Of a stretch of 64,000 bases of DNA, positions 63,679 to 64,000 are shown in pieces. Origin of the DNA: Canibacter zhuwentaonis. Its GTDB lineage: Bacteria; Actinomycetota; Actinomycetes; Actinomycetales; Microbacteriaceae. The stretch's first letter is position 1. Each line of letters opens with the position of its first letter. The notes under the pieces were generated by a model. That model worked only from the letters and a program-made list of their open reading frames with translations, did no database searches and had not been told where the DNA came from. The stretch covers positions 372,001 through 436,000 of the forward strand of contig NZ_JAHDSZ010000001.1 of NCBI RefSeq assembly GCF_018531145.1, in the 5' to 3' direction. The position numbers were made by a program, and so were the translations under genes.

Positions 63679-64000
63679 ATGGCACAACATCATTTACTCG
63701 GAGCAGAAAAGATCTCACTAACCTTCCCCACTAAAGATGTGTTCACAGATCTCACGCTCGGTATCGCAGAAGGAGACCGCACGGGCATTGTCGGGCGTAA
63801 CGGTGACGGCAAAAGCTCGCTGCTGAAAATATTAACCTCACAGATTCAGCCAACCGCGGGACAGGTAACCAGGCGCGGCGGAGTTAGCATCGGCATGCTC
63901 TCACAGCAGGACACGATCAACTACGAGCAAAGTGTTGCGCAAAATATTGTTGGAGATGTACCAGAGCACGAGTGGGCTACCAATCCGCAAATCCGCGATG
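63679..64000 (+). CDS. ABC-F family ATPase, N-terminal part (runs off window)
   Basis: 107 codons visible from ATG 63679 (MAQHHLLGAEKISLTFP). Walker A is GIVGRNGDGKSSLLKIL and the Q-loop region reads IGMLSQQDTINYEQSV. ABC-F proteins are soluble, have two ATPase domains and act on ribosomes, in translation control or antibiotic protection. The subfamily cannot be told from this fragment. No membrane segments are present. The remaining ~450 residues lie outside the window. Confidence 0.9.
   Translation, partial: MAQHHLLGAEKISLTFPTKDVFTDLTLGIAEGDRTGIVGRNGDGKSSLLKILTSQIQPTAGQVTRRGGVSIGMLSQQDTINYEQSVAQNIVGDVPEHEWATNPQIRD

Overview
The window looks like a contiguous chromosomal segment of an actinobacterium, most like the Microbacteriaceae. 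Supporting gene families are DUF3046, DUF1844, the Trp-associated membrane protein, a DUF3516 helicase, a ClgR-like regulator and a PriA-type HisA. Conserved blocks such as recA-recX-miaB-miaA-dapF-hflX-lexA and ftsK-pgsA-cinA-clgR point the same way. GC content is about half by eye, low for the family, and several loci are decaying. This suggests a host-adapted lineage losing genes, but the species cannot be named from sequence alone.

Layout. 1-9918: the 5' part of leuS, an App1-type phosphatase, a Nei/Fpg glycosylase, rpiB, a broken truncated haemoglobin, mscS, pepN, then trpE with its membrane-protein partner. 9982-16289: rpe, a DUF805 protein, alanine dehydrogenase, a DUF3516 helicase and Ppx/GppA. 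16301-18376: an AT-rich type II restriction-modification island with divergent genes around a 28-bp palindrome. 18458-31650: DUF1844, SseB, hisA/priA, LysM, lexA with SOS boxes, hflX, a methyltransferase, a dapF-like gene, miaA, miaB, recX, recA, DUF3046, clgR, cinA and pgsA. 31651-42415: ftsK, murJ, RNase J, dfrA, thyA and metINQ. 42603-43558: the two ends of a deleted second R-M locus. 43634-49483: a membrane/TPR-like protein, an M16 peptidase, a duplicated cassette of a secreted protein plus small membrane protein, and pnp. 49720-57336: serA, two small membrane proteins and ilvC-ilvN-ilvB-ilvD. 57465-64000: a small membrane protein, nhaA, a wrecked HK97-type capsid gene against tRNA-Lys, an osmoprotectant ABC transporter, and the start of an ABC-F ATPase.

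How it fits together. Branched-chain amino acid, serine and thymidylate synthesis look intact, and methionine and osmoprotectant uptake are present. Lysine/DAP synthesis looks dismantled: the dapF-like protein has lost both catalytic cysteines, and dapA and dapB are absent from their usual neighbourhoods. Histidine genes are reduced to a lone hisA/priA with altered motifs. The trp locus is cut to trpE plus the membrane protein.

The most novel-looking element lies between pnp and the M16 peptidase (45621-47223). It is a tandemly duplicated, terminator-bounded cassette of a secreted two-cysteine protein and a small membrane protein. One copy has lost the secreted gene and kept the membrane gene, the pattern expected of a bacteriocin-like toxin with its immunity protein. 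No CRISPR array, insertion sequence or rRNA was seen.
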